From Pseudomonadota bacterium (GTDB lineage: Bacteria; Pseudomonadota; Gammaproteobacteria; Steroidobacterales; Steroidobacteraceae), in contig JAEYXD010000103.1 in the NCBI GenBank assembly GCA_023428645.1, positions 1 to 13,635 on the forward strand: a stretch of DNA of 13,635 nucleotides, in the 5' to 3' direction. Made by a program: the position numbers and the translations under genes. Within the stretch, counting starts at the first letter, position 1; the number at the start of each line of letters is the position of its first letter. The notes under the pieces are model-generated. The model was not told the DNA's origin. It was given only the letters and a program-made list of their open reading frames with translations, and searched no databases. This document shows, in pieces, positions 1 to 6,165 of the stretch.

Positions 1-595
1 CGACACGGTAGGTGCCCGGCTCGAGCTCGACGATGTCGCCGACCTTGCCGGTGAGGGCAGGCGACGAATCGCCCGGACCACGCACTTCGAATCGGACTTG
101 AGCGTCGGGACTCGTGAGTCGTAAGGACACGGTTGCCGGCGGCGAAGGCGTCGTCTGTGGTGCGTTGTCGGGGACGACTTCAGGCGTCGCTTCAGGCGTC
201 GCTTCAGGCGCTGCTTCAGGCGCCGATTGCGGGATCGCGCTGGGCTCGACGCTCGTCGCGGGCTCGACCGAGGCGGCCGGTGGTGCGGAGGCTGGCGCGC
301 TTTCGCCGTTCACCTCGGGATCGATCGCCGGTGGCGTTGGCGACTGGTCTACACGGATCTCCGGCGGGAAGCTCTCATTCGTCGCGGCCGCCGATGCGCG
401 CTCACGTGCTCCGCCCTCGGTCGAGGACTTCTCGACGTACCACCACGCGAGCAATACCGCCGCCACGCCACCCGCCAGCGCGAGCACCAGTGGCCACAGC
501 GGCCGCGCGTCTTCACGCGCGGTCCGCCGGTTCGGTCTCGTTGCAATGATCGGTTCGTAGTCGTCGCGATTGTCTTGCATGTCCCGTCTTGGCAT
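1..595 (-). CDS. Membrane-anchored protein with Pro/Ala-rich linker and probable PEGA domain (3' part beyond window)
   Basis: I translated this gene from the minus strand. It is open to the window edge, so only about 198 N-terminal codons are present. It has a short basic cytoplasmic head (DDYEPIIATRPNRRTARED). One transmembrane helix follows (PLWPLVLALAGGVAAVLLAW, about residues 36-58). Next is a roughly 80-residue linker rich in Pro, Ala, Glu and Thr that contains APEA/TPEA repeats. A beta-rich segment begins near residue 155 (ATVSLRLTSPDAQVRFEVRG, then ALTGKVGDIVELEPGTYRV), which resembles PEGA surface domains. The topology is type II, with the beta domain in the periplasm. ATG at 595 is used here; an in-frame ATG at 580 is equally possible, and neither has a good ribosome-binding site. 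The gap to the ATPase stop is 11 nt (26 nt for the shorter start), so co-transcription is likely. Substrate and partner are unknown. PEGA is my inference from sequence style. Confidence 0.72.
   Translation of the reverse strand, partial: MPRRDMQDNRDDYEPIIATRPNRRTAREDARPLWPLVLALAGGVAAVLLAWWYVEKSSTEGGARERASAAATNESFPPEIRVDQSPTPPAIDPEVNGESAPASAPPAASVEPATSVEPSAIPQSAPEAAPEATPEATPEVVPDNAPQTTPSPPATVSLRLTSPDAQVRFEVRGPGDSSPALTGKVGDIVELEPGTYRV
179..226 (-). repeat. 12-bp in-frame tandem repeat in the linker of the PEGA-like gene
   Basis: The plus-strand unit TTCAGGCGTCGC starts at 179, 191, 203 and 215, four copies in all. The first two are identical, and the third and fourth diverge in their last bases. 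Read on the minus strand it encodes Ala-(Thr/Ala)-Pro-Glu units in the extracytoplasmic linker. As the unit is a multiple of three, copy number can change without a frameshift. Confidence 0.8.
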
Positions 596-606
596 CGCAG
601 TGTAGG

Positions 607-3378
607 TCAGGCGCGCGTTTGCGCCGGTTCGCTGCCCCCGGGCAGATCACTGAACACTCGAATTCGACGCAGCAGCGTTTTCTCGACTTCGAGTATGAGC
701 ATGAAGACGGCGCCTGCCGCGATGATGATCATGCCGTCGATGACGGGCACGGCGCGGGTGTCGAACCATTCCTGCATGATGGGCAGGTACGTGAATGCAG
801 CTTGCGCGATCACGATGCCCGCAATGGCGAGCAATACGGCCGGCGTTCCCATCGCGCCGCGCCAGGTGATCGATTGCGCGTGCAGGAAGCGCACGTTGAA
901 GAGGTAGAAGGCCTCGAACACGACGATCGTGTTCACGACCATCGTTCGTGCCGTCTCGAGACCCAGGTCGCGCGCGAGCGCATAGAAGAAGATCGCCAGC
1001 GCACCGGCCGCGAACAGCCCTGACACGAAGAACACTCGCCACACCAGGAACGGTGACAAGAGCGCAGCACCGGAGGGCCGCGGCGGTCGGCGCATGACAT
1101 CGGGTTCCGAGGGTTCGAATGCGAGCACCAGGCCGAGCGTCACGGTCGTGATGAGATTGATCCAGAGAATCTGCGCCGCCGACATCGGCATCGTAAAGCC
1201 CACCAGGATGGCCGCGATCACCGTGATTGCCTCGCCGCCGTTGGTGGGAATGGTCCACGCGATGACCTTGCGGATGTTGTCGTAGACGGTGCGTCCCTCT
1301 CGGACCGCGGCCACGATCGAGACGAAGTTGTCGTCGAGCAGGACCATCTCCGACGCTTCCTTCGCGGCTTCCGTCCCCTTGTGGCCCATCGCGACGCCCA
1401 CGTCCGCTTGCTTCAGGGCGGGTGCGTCGTTGACGCCGTCGCCCGTCATTGCGACCACGCCGCCGTGCGTCTGCAGCGCGTGCACGATGCGCAGCTTGTG
1501 CTCCGGACTCGTGCGCGCGAACACCTGCGTGCGGAAGGCCGTCGCAACCAATGCCGCGTCGTCGATGCGATCGAGATCAGCGCCCGTGACGACGGTCGCG
1601 CTGTCGGCGAGGCCGAGCTGCCGCGCGATCGCGGCGGCCGTGGCGCCGTGATCCCCCGTGATCATCTTCACGCCGATGCCCGCGGCGTGGCACTGCGCTA
1701 CGGCCTCGATCACCTCGTCGCGCGGCGGATCGATCATGCCGGCGATGCCGAGGAACACCAGATCCGTTCGGACCTCCTCGAAGCTCAATGCGGACGCGGC
1801 GCTGGCACGCGACTTCATGGCGAATCCGAGCACGCGCTCGCCGTGCGAGGCCGCCATCGCGATCTGCCGCGTCCAATGCGCACGATCGAGCGGCTGTTGC
1901 TGGCTGCCGTCGAGCTGGGTCGCGCACATGTCGAGAACCTGCTCTGGCGCCCCCTTGACGAAGACGACCTGCACGTCGCCAGGTCCGATGTGGCTCGTGG
2001 CCATGAAGCGATGCTGCGCGTCGAAGGGAATCTCGTCCGATCGCGGCCACTCGGTGCGAAGATGCTCGGGGTTCAAACCTGCCTTCATCGCCATGACGAC
2101 CAGCGCGCCTTCCATGGGGTCGCCTTCGACCAGCCACTGACCCGCGTCCTGGCGTAGATGCGCGTCGTTGCAGAGGAGCGCGCAGCGCAGCAGCGGCGTG
2201 GCCGCTTCCAGCGCGGCAGCGTCATCGTCGTCGCCCTCCGCGGTCAGCTCGCCCTCCGGCGCGTAGCCGGCGCCGCTGAGTCGAGCGGCGTGATGCGCAG
2301 TGACGACGCGCCGGGCCGTCATCTCATTGCGCGTCAGCGTGCCCGTCTTGTCGGAGCAGATGATGGAGGTCGCGCCCAGCGTTTCGACCGCGGGCAGCCG
2401 GCGCACGACGGCCTTGCGCCGCGCCATGCGCTGTACGCCGATCGCGAGGGTGATCGTGATGACGGCGGGCAGTCCTTCCGGGACGACGCCGACGGCGAGG
2501 GCCACGACGGCAATGAGTGCATCGGGCCATGCGTAACCGCGCACCAAGGTGGCGAACGCGAAGAGCGCGACCGCCGCCGAGATCGCGATCCAGGTAAACC
2601 GCTGGCCGAACTGGTTGATCTTCTGCAGCAGAGGCGTCGTCAGCGTCTCCACGCGTTGCATCAGCGAGCTGATGTGTCCGATCTCGGTGTCCACACCAGT
2701 GGCGACGACGATCCCCGTCGCCGAACCCGCCTTGACCAATGTTCCGGAGAACGCCATGCAGACGCGGTCGCCGAGCACGGCGGCTGCCGCCACCGCCTCT
2801 TCGTGCTTCTCCGCCGTGACCGATTCTCCGGTGAGCATGGACTCGTCGATGAGCAGGCCGCGCGCGCGGATCAGGCGCAGGTCCGCCGGTACGCGATCGC
2901 CCGCGGTGATGGTCACGATATCGCCGGGCACGAGTTGTTCGGCTGGAATGCTCGTGCGCCTGCCGCCGCGCCACACGCCAGCGTGCGGCGAGATGATCTT
3001 GCGAATGGCGGCCAGCGCTTTTTCCGCCTTGTCCTCCTGCAAGTAGCCGACGATCGCGTTGACCACGACGACCGCAACGATCACGGCGGCATCGATGTGG
3101 TGGCCCAGCACCCATGCGGCCACCGCGGCTGCGAGCAGGAAATAGATCAGCGTGTTGTTGAACTGCGCGAGCAGGCGCCAGAGCGGATGGCGGCTCGGCG
3201 GCTCGGGCAAGACATTGGGCCCGTGAGCGGCAAGTCGGGAGGCCGCCTCGTCATTCGTCAGCCCATCGTGACTGGAGCGCAAAGCGCGGATGACTTCATC
3301 CGCAGTCAAACTATGCCAACTGGGTCGGGATGGTTCAGCGTCTGTGCCTGCGGCGGGTGTGCGGGGCAGGGCACTCAT
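607..3378 (-). CDS. P2-type cation-transporting ATPase (Ca2+/PMR1-like branch, ion uncertain)
   Basis: This is a complete 923-residue P-type ATPase that would pump a cation across the inner membrane at the cost of ATP. In order it has: an N-terminal cation-ATPase domain (about 21-75); M1-M2; an actuator domain with TGES at 183-186; M3-M4 with PEGLP at 300-304; the phosphorylation motif DKTGTLT with D343; the nucleotide-binding motif KGAPE at 475-479; DPPR at 550-553; TGDH at 574-577; the hinge TGDGVNDAP at 645-653; and M5-M10 to the C terminus. Length and layout match SERCA/PMR1-type pumps, and there are no N-terminal heavy-metal domains. Comparing with SERCA, the M4 Glu and M5 Asn/Glu (N713, E716) are kept and M6 has N741 and T744, but the position of SERCA D800 is T745. 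Ca2+ specificity therefore cannot be assumed. The start ATG has no strong ribosome-binding site. Its first bases overlap the stop of a possible small ORF (ATGA), which could couple translation. Confidence 0.95.
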   Translation of the reverse strand: MSALPRTPAAGTDAEPSRPSWHSLTADEVIRALRSSHDGLTNDEAASRLAAHGPNVLPEPPSRHPLWRLLAQFNNTLIYFLLAAAVAAWVLGHHIDAAVIVAVVVVNAIVGYLQEDKAEKALAAIRKIISPHAGVWRGGRRTSIPAEQLVPGDIVTITAGDRVPADLRLIRARGLLIDESMLTGESVTAEKHEEAVAAAAVLGDRVCMAFSGTLVKAGSATGIVVATGVDTEIGHISSLMQRVETLTTPLLQKINQFGQRFTWIAISAAVALFAFATLVRGYAWPDALIAVVALAVGVVPEGLPAVITITLAIGVQRMARRKAVVRRLPAVETLGATSIICSDKTGTLTRNEMTARRVVTAHHAARLSGAGYAPEGELTAEGDDDDAAALEAATPLLRCALLCNDAHLRQDAGQWLVEGDPMEGALVVMAMKAGLNPEHLRTEWPRSDEIPFDAQHRFMATSHIGPGDVQVVFVKGAPEQVLDMCATQLDGSQQQPLDRAHWTRQIAMAASHGERVLGFAMKSRASAASALSFEEVRTDLVFLGIAGMIDPPRDEVIEAVAQCHAAGIGVKMITGDHGATAAAIARQLGLADSATVVTGADLDRIDDAALVATAFRTQVFARTSPEHKLRIVHALQTHGGVVAMTGDGVNDAPALKQADVGVAMGHKGTEAAKEASEMVLLDDNFVSIVAAVREGRTVYDNIRKVIAWTIPTNGGEAITVIAAILVGFTMPMSAAQILWINLITTVTLGLVLAFEPSEPDVMRRPPRPSGAALLSPFLVWRVFFVSGLFAAGALAIFFYALARDLGLETARTMVVNTIVVFEAFYLFNVRFLHAQSITWRGAMGTPAVLLAIAGIVIAQAAFTYLPIMQEWFDTRAVPVIDGMIIIAAGAVFMLILEVEKTLLRRIRVFSDLPGGSEPAQTRA

Positions 3379-3494
3379 CGAGATGGTCGCCTGCGTGGCT
3401 CGGGGCGGGCTTCAAACTGGAACACCTTGCGAATACCTCCGGTATCGACGACGAAATCGCGGGCACTGTGCAGCAGACGGTGCCGGATGACCAT
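3375..3494 (-). CDS. Possible 39-aa small protein overlapping the ATPase start
   Basis: The 172-nt gap between the PII-like gene and the ATPase contains a minus-strand frame whose TGA overlaps the ATPase ATG as ATGA. From ATG 3494 it reads MVIRHRLLHSARDFVVDTGG and continues IRKVFQFEARPEPRRRPSR. The frame is also open upstream to a GTG at 3545, which would give 56 aa. Third positions are about 64% G/C, consistent with coding but not decisive. There is no clear ribosome-binding site, and the ATG sits in an inverted repeat (GACCAT at 3489-3494, ATGGTC at 3500-3505). I recognise no family. It could be a real basic small protein, a leader ORF coupling ATPase translation, or chance. Confidence 0.3.
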   Translation of the reverse strand: MVIRHRLLHSARDFVVDTGGIRKVFQFEARPEPRRRPSR

Positions 3495-3513
3495 CGGGAA
3501 TGGTCCGGTATCG
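3439..3513. repeat. Two 10-bp direct repeats upstream of the ATPase
   Basis: TCCGGTATCG occurs at 3439-3448 and again at 3504-3513, 65 bp apart, in the short gap before the ATPase gene. A 6-bp inverted repeat (GACCAT/ATGGTC, 3489-3505) abuts the second copy. These could be regulator-binding sites or chance. No recognisable sigma-70 promoter goes with them. Confidence 0.25.
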
Positions 3514-3550
3514 CCTGTGGGATGACACCATGAAAGGTGGGGCACACGGC

Positions 3551-3880
3551 TCAGGGTGGAAGTTCCTCGACCAGATGCGCGATGCCGGCGACTTGATCCA
3601 CGGCCACGACGAAAGCAAGACCATGCCCAGGCATCGTCAGCTCGGCGGCGCGCACCACCTCCTTGAGCACACGATCCACCGCATCCGCCGCCACGAGCGT
3701 GAGCACCACTTCTTTCTCCGGCTCGATCTGAATGCCGAACACGCGCTGCTGCTCGTTGCGGCCGATGCCGCGACCGAACAGTACGGTGCCGCCGTGCGCG
3801 CCCGCTGCCATCGTCGCCTCGAGAACGCTATCGCCCCAGCCCTTACGAACGATGCTGACGATCAAGCGTGGATTGAGCAT
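3551..3880 (-). CDS. Short PII-like (GlnB-fold) signalling protein
   Basis: This 109-residue protein has the PII layout. Strand 1 is NPRLIVSIVRKGWGD, followed by helix 1. A T-loop-like segment GRGIGRNEQQ at about 36-45 leads into FGIQIEPEKEVVLTLV. A second strand-helix-strand unit carries a B-loop-like PGHGLAF at 84-90. GlnB is about 112 aa, but this T-loop is shortened and has no tyrosine at the position of GlnB Tyr51, so classical uridylylation is not expected. The gene starts inside the 3' end of the DUF1538 B gene, and the two are almost certainly co-transcribed. Canonical PII proteins such as GlnK block membrane transporters (AmtB) by direct contact. By analogy this one probably gates the DUF1538 pair; that is inference. 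The ligand (ATP/ADP, a nucleotide second messenger or bicarbonate) is unknown. Confidence 0.87.
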   Translation of the reverse strand: MLNPRLIVSIVRKGWGDSVLEATMAAGAHGGTVLFGRGIGRNEQQRVFGIQIEPEKEVVLTLVAADAVDRVLKEVVRAAELTMPGHGLAFVVAVDQVAGIAHLVEELPP

Positions 3881-4613
3881 GTTTGCCGCTCCTATGTGCG
3901 CGTATTCGATTGACGAGCAGTCCCAGCAACAGGACCGACATGACGGGAGCCACCGCGATGAGCGATACGAGGCCGAAGCCATTCAGGATCGGCTGCTGAT
4001 CTCCCGTCGACGAGGAGGCGCCCAAAGCGAGCGCCAGGAGAAACGAGTTGGCGAGCGGGCCAGTGGCAACGCCGCCCGCGTCGGCGGCAATGGCGACGAA
4101 CTCGTTACTGCTGAACCATAGCAAGGCGATCACCAGCGCGTAGCCGGGGACGAGCAGATAGAGCAGCGGCACCGCATAGTTGATTCGGAGCACGCCGATG
4201 CCGACCCACACCGCGACGCCCGCGCAAACGGCATACAGCACCATGGATCCCCGAATCGAGCCGTTCGAGGCGTGCTCCACCTGACTCGCCAGGATGCGCA
4301 CGCCAGGCTCTCCCCACGCCGTGACGAAGCCGAGTGCCAGGCCGATCGCGACGAACAGCGCGGTGCTGTCCATCGCTCCCAAGGCGGCGCCCACGGCACG
4401 CCCGAACGGCAGGAACGCAACACCGATGCCGACGAGAAACAAGAGCAGTCCCGCGGCCGCGATCAGCGTGCCCTTCAGGATGTCCGCTACTTGGCGCAGC
4501 GGCAGCTTCAAGAGGAAGATCTGGAACACGAGAAAGAGCACTACGAGCGGCGTCACTGCGACGAGCACGCCGCGCGCGACCGAGGCGACCTCGCTCATCA
4601 ACGTAGCGATCAT
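3843..4613 (-). CDS. DUF1538 membrane protein, second subunit
   Basis: A 256-residue polytopic membrane protein with about six or seven hydrophobic segments. It has the repeating features of DUF1538: FLPFGRAVGAALG (68-80), GEPGVRILASQVE (101-113), DAGGVATGPLANS (178-190) and NGFGLVSLIAVAP ending VLLLGLL (211-233). These line up with the first subunit: LPMGRFIGAELP, PEPDVLVLSTQVD, FDGGSVTTGVLSA and DGFGLVGFASIGP. The two are therefore paralogous halves that probably form one heteromer; in other genomes I recall them fused. Its ATG overlaps the stop of the first subunit (ATGA), which implies translational coupling and fixed stoichiometry. The C-terminal 25 residues are basic and hydrophilic. 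I recall a paired DUF1538 system (UmpA/UmpB) reported as a Na+(Li+,K+)/H+ antiporter in Halomonas; carrying that function over to this gene is inference. Confidence 0.87.
   Translation of the reverse strand: MIATLMSEVASVARGVLVAVTPLVVLFLVFQIFLLKLPLRQVADILKGTLIAAAGLLLFLVGIGVAFLPFGRAVGAALGAMDSTALFVAIGLALGFVTAWGEPGVRILASQVEHASNGSIRGSMVLYAVCAGVAVWVGIGVLRINYAVPLLYLLVPGYALVIALLWFSSNEFVAIAADAGGVATGPLANSFLLALALGASSSTGDQQPILNGFGLVSLIAVAPVMSVLLLGLLVNRIRAHRSGKHAQSTLDRQHRS
3889..3893 (-). promoter_or_regulatory. Ribosome-binding site fixing the PII-like start
   Basis: Minus-strand AGGAG lies 8 nt before the ATG at 3880. It selects this ATG over the longer frame that opens at 3982, whose extra residues (Ser/Cys/Arg-rich) do not look like protein and would lie wholly within the preceding gene. 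Confidence 0.75.
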
Positions 4614-5305
4614 GACTGCAGCAGGCCCATGAGCAGGACCGCGATGATCGGGCCGATGGAGGCGAAGCCGACGAGCCCGAATCCGTCGGAGATGGCCGAC
4701 CGACCGGCGAGCACGGAGCTCACGCCGATGGCGAGTGCAATGATGACAGGCGCTGACAGCACGCCGGTCGTGACGCTGCCACCGTCGAAGGCGAGCGATA
4801 CGAATTGCGACGGCGCGAACGCCGCGAGTGCGAGGGCCAGCACGTAGCCTGCCGTCAGCAAATATTTCATGGGCCAACCGAAGACGATTCGCGCCATGGC
4901 AATGGCGGAGAGCACGGCCAGCCCGAGCGCGATGACGTAAAGCACGGCGGTACCGGAAATGACGCCACCGGAGGCAGCGTCGACCTGTGTCGACAATACG
5001 AGCACGTCGGGCTCCGGAATCGTCGTCGCGAAACCGATCGCGAACGCGACCGCCATGATCAAGGTAATGGAGCCTTTCTTGGGCAGTTCCGCGCCGATGA
5101 ATCGGCCCATCGGCAGCACGCCCAGATCGATGCCGACGAACAGCAGCAGCATCCCGACGATGGCGAGCACCGAGCCGCCGAGAAACTGCAGGAACAACTC
5201 GAGCGGCGCATGGACGACGGCCACCTGTAATGCGCACACGACGACGATGAGCGGCGCGACCGCCCTCAAGACCTCGAGTAACTTCTCTCGAAAGAGTGCA
5301 ACCAT
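4610..5305 (-). CDS. DUF1538 membrane protein, first subunit
   Basis: A 231-residue integral membrane protein and the first of the DUF1538 pair. A short amphipathic start (MVALFREKLLEVLRAVAP) leads into about seven hydrophobic stretches. Family-type motifs are GVLPMGRFIGAELPKKG (62-78), TIPEPDVLVLSTQVD (95-109), FDGGSVTTG (173-181) and SDGFGLVGFASIGP (206-219). Acidic residues within or next to membrane segments (E73, E98, D100, D174, D207) are candidates for cation or proton handling. The start at 5305 is preceded by AGGAG about 10 nt upstream. The stop overlaps the next gene's ATG by 4 nt. The gene probably forms a heteromeric carrier with the second subunit under control of the PII-like protein. 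The transported substrate is not shown by the sequence. Confidence 0.87.
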   Translation of the reverse strand: MVALFREKLLEVLRAVAPLIVVVCALQVAVVHAPLELFLQFLGGSVLAIVGMLLLFVGIDLGVLPMGRFIGAELPKKGSITLIMAVAFAIGFATTIPEPDVLVLSTQVDAASGGVISGTAVLYVIALGLAVLSAIAMARIVFGWPMKYLLTAGYVLALALAAFAPSQFVSLAFDGGSVTTGVLSAPVIIALAIGVSSVLAGRSAISDGFGLVGFASIGPIIAVLLMGLLQS

Positions 5306-5369
5306 GCGTTCGGGTCTCCTCGAAATAGTCCAACCAGCACCTGCGGAGTGCCGCGAACGGGGGAGGATA

Positions 5370-5387
5370 GCCGCAAATTCGTGCGGC
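5370..5387. repeat. Inverted repeat upstream of the DUF1538 pair
   Basis: GCCGCA, a 6-nt centre AATTCG, then TGCGGC form a perfect 6-bp arm pair 65 nt before the first DUF1538 start. No T-run follows on the minus strand, so it is not a typical terminator. It could be an operator or a weak hairpin in the leader. The surrounding 170-nt gap (5306-5475) otherwise holds only the 19-bp duplication listed separately and no clear promoter. Confidence 0.35.
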
Positions 5388-5442
5388 CTGAAAATTGCTA
5401 CCGAGCGCAGGTGCGCCAATGACGCGCGCCGCGAGCAAAAAG

Positions 5443-5480
5443 CCGCGTTGGCTCCATCAAACCGCGTGGGCTCCATCAAA
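5443..5480. repeat. 19-bp tandem duplication at a gene end
   Basis: CCGCGTKGGCTCCATCAAA occurs twice head to tail (5443-5461 and 5462-5480) with one mismatch (T versus G at the seventh base). The right copy contains the stop codon of the His-rich membrane protein; the left copy repeats the same TTTGATGG context outside the gene. Confidence 0.85.
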
Positions 5481-6114
5481 CGATGAGCAGCATCGCGCCG
5501 GCGCCGATCAACGCGATGACCCACAGCAGATCGAGATTGATCCAGCCGCGCCGCAGGAACTCGAGCCCGATCCACTCGTACACCGCGGCGGCAACCGTTC
5601 CAGCCACCGCAAGCATGGCCGCTGTGTGAATGGCGATAGCGGCGAGTGACAGGGAGATCGAGCGATCGATCCCAGGCCCAGCGGACATGCCGGCATGCGT
5701 ATGCGCCGTCACGCCGCTCGGCATATCCAGCAGGATTGGCAGCAGCATGAGCCCGGCGCCGTGCGCGGTTGCCATGAGAAACGACCATACGACGAGATCG
5801 ATGCTGCCGACTTGCATGCCGACTCGCGCGCGATGACGCGCGACCAGGCGATACACGCCGAACGCGATGAGCGTGATGGCGGCGCTCACTTGCAGCACCG
5901 GAAGATCGACGAACGTGCGCAGCAAGGCGACGGCAATGACGACCAGCGCAATCGAGAGCGCGTGCCCGGCGGCGATCGGCGCCAACGACCACCACAGCGC
6001 TGATCGGCTGTGGCGTTGTAAACCGAGCGCCACCGCGAACAACCAGCCCATCGCGGGATTGAGGCCGTGAAAAGCACCCAGTCCAGCAAGGGCCCACCAG
6101 GACCATCCGGACAT
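5476..6114 (-). CDS. His-rich polytopic membrane protein, NicO/HupE/UreH-like in style
   Basis: A 212-residue protein with about six transmembrane segments. Signature-like motifs are GAFHGLNPAMGW (13-24, H16), AAGHALSIAL (48-57, H51), ATAHGAGLMLLP (115-126, H118) and a small His cluster TAHTHAG (136-142); a further His, H163, lies in a helix. Intramembrane His near Gly/Pro in helix 1 and a GHxLS motif are reminiscent of nickel/cobalt permease families (NicO/RcnA, HupE/UreJ, UreH), so metal transport is possible. I do not recognise the exact family. The start is uncertain: ATG 6114 is preferred, with GTG 6117 directly before it, and no ribosome-binding site is visible. It lies 51 nt downstream of the SBP56 gene and 170 nt upstream of the DUF1538 pair, all on one strand, so it may belong to either unit. 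Confidence 0.78.
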   Translation of the reverse strand: MSGWSWWALAGLGAFHGLNPAMGWLFAVALGLQRHSRSALWWSLAPIAAGHALSIALVVIAVALLRTFVDLPVLQVSAAITLIAFGVYRLVARHRARVGMQVGSIDLVVWSFLMATAHGAGLMLLPILLDMPSGVTAHTHAGMSAGPGIDRSISLSLAAIAIHTAAMLAVAGTVAAAVYEWIGLEFLRRGWINLDLLWVIALIGAGAMLLIV

Positions 6115-6165
6115 CACGGTTCGTGGGAGCGGCCGCTCTGCGTCCGCGCGCTCACGGGTGCTCGT

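Noticed and set aside
114..560. Plus-strand Gly/Ala/Ser-rich frame (148 codons)
   Set aside because: It is the complement of the Pro/Ala linker repeats of the membrane-anchored protein. The minus-strand reading gives a coherent anchor, linker and beta domain.
2158..3525. Long plus-strand open frame (455 codons) opposite the ATPase gene
   Set aside because: It is antisense to a complete, motif-rich ATPase, is dominated by Arg/Asp/Gly, and has no domain or ribosome-binding site. It is a shadow of GC-biased codon use.
4614..5438. N-terminal extension of the second DUF1538 frame to 5438
   Set aside because: The added residues are Arg/Ala-rich and lie antiparallel in style to a real gene in another frame. 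The family-like sequence begins exactly at ATG 4613, which overlaps the first subunit's stop.
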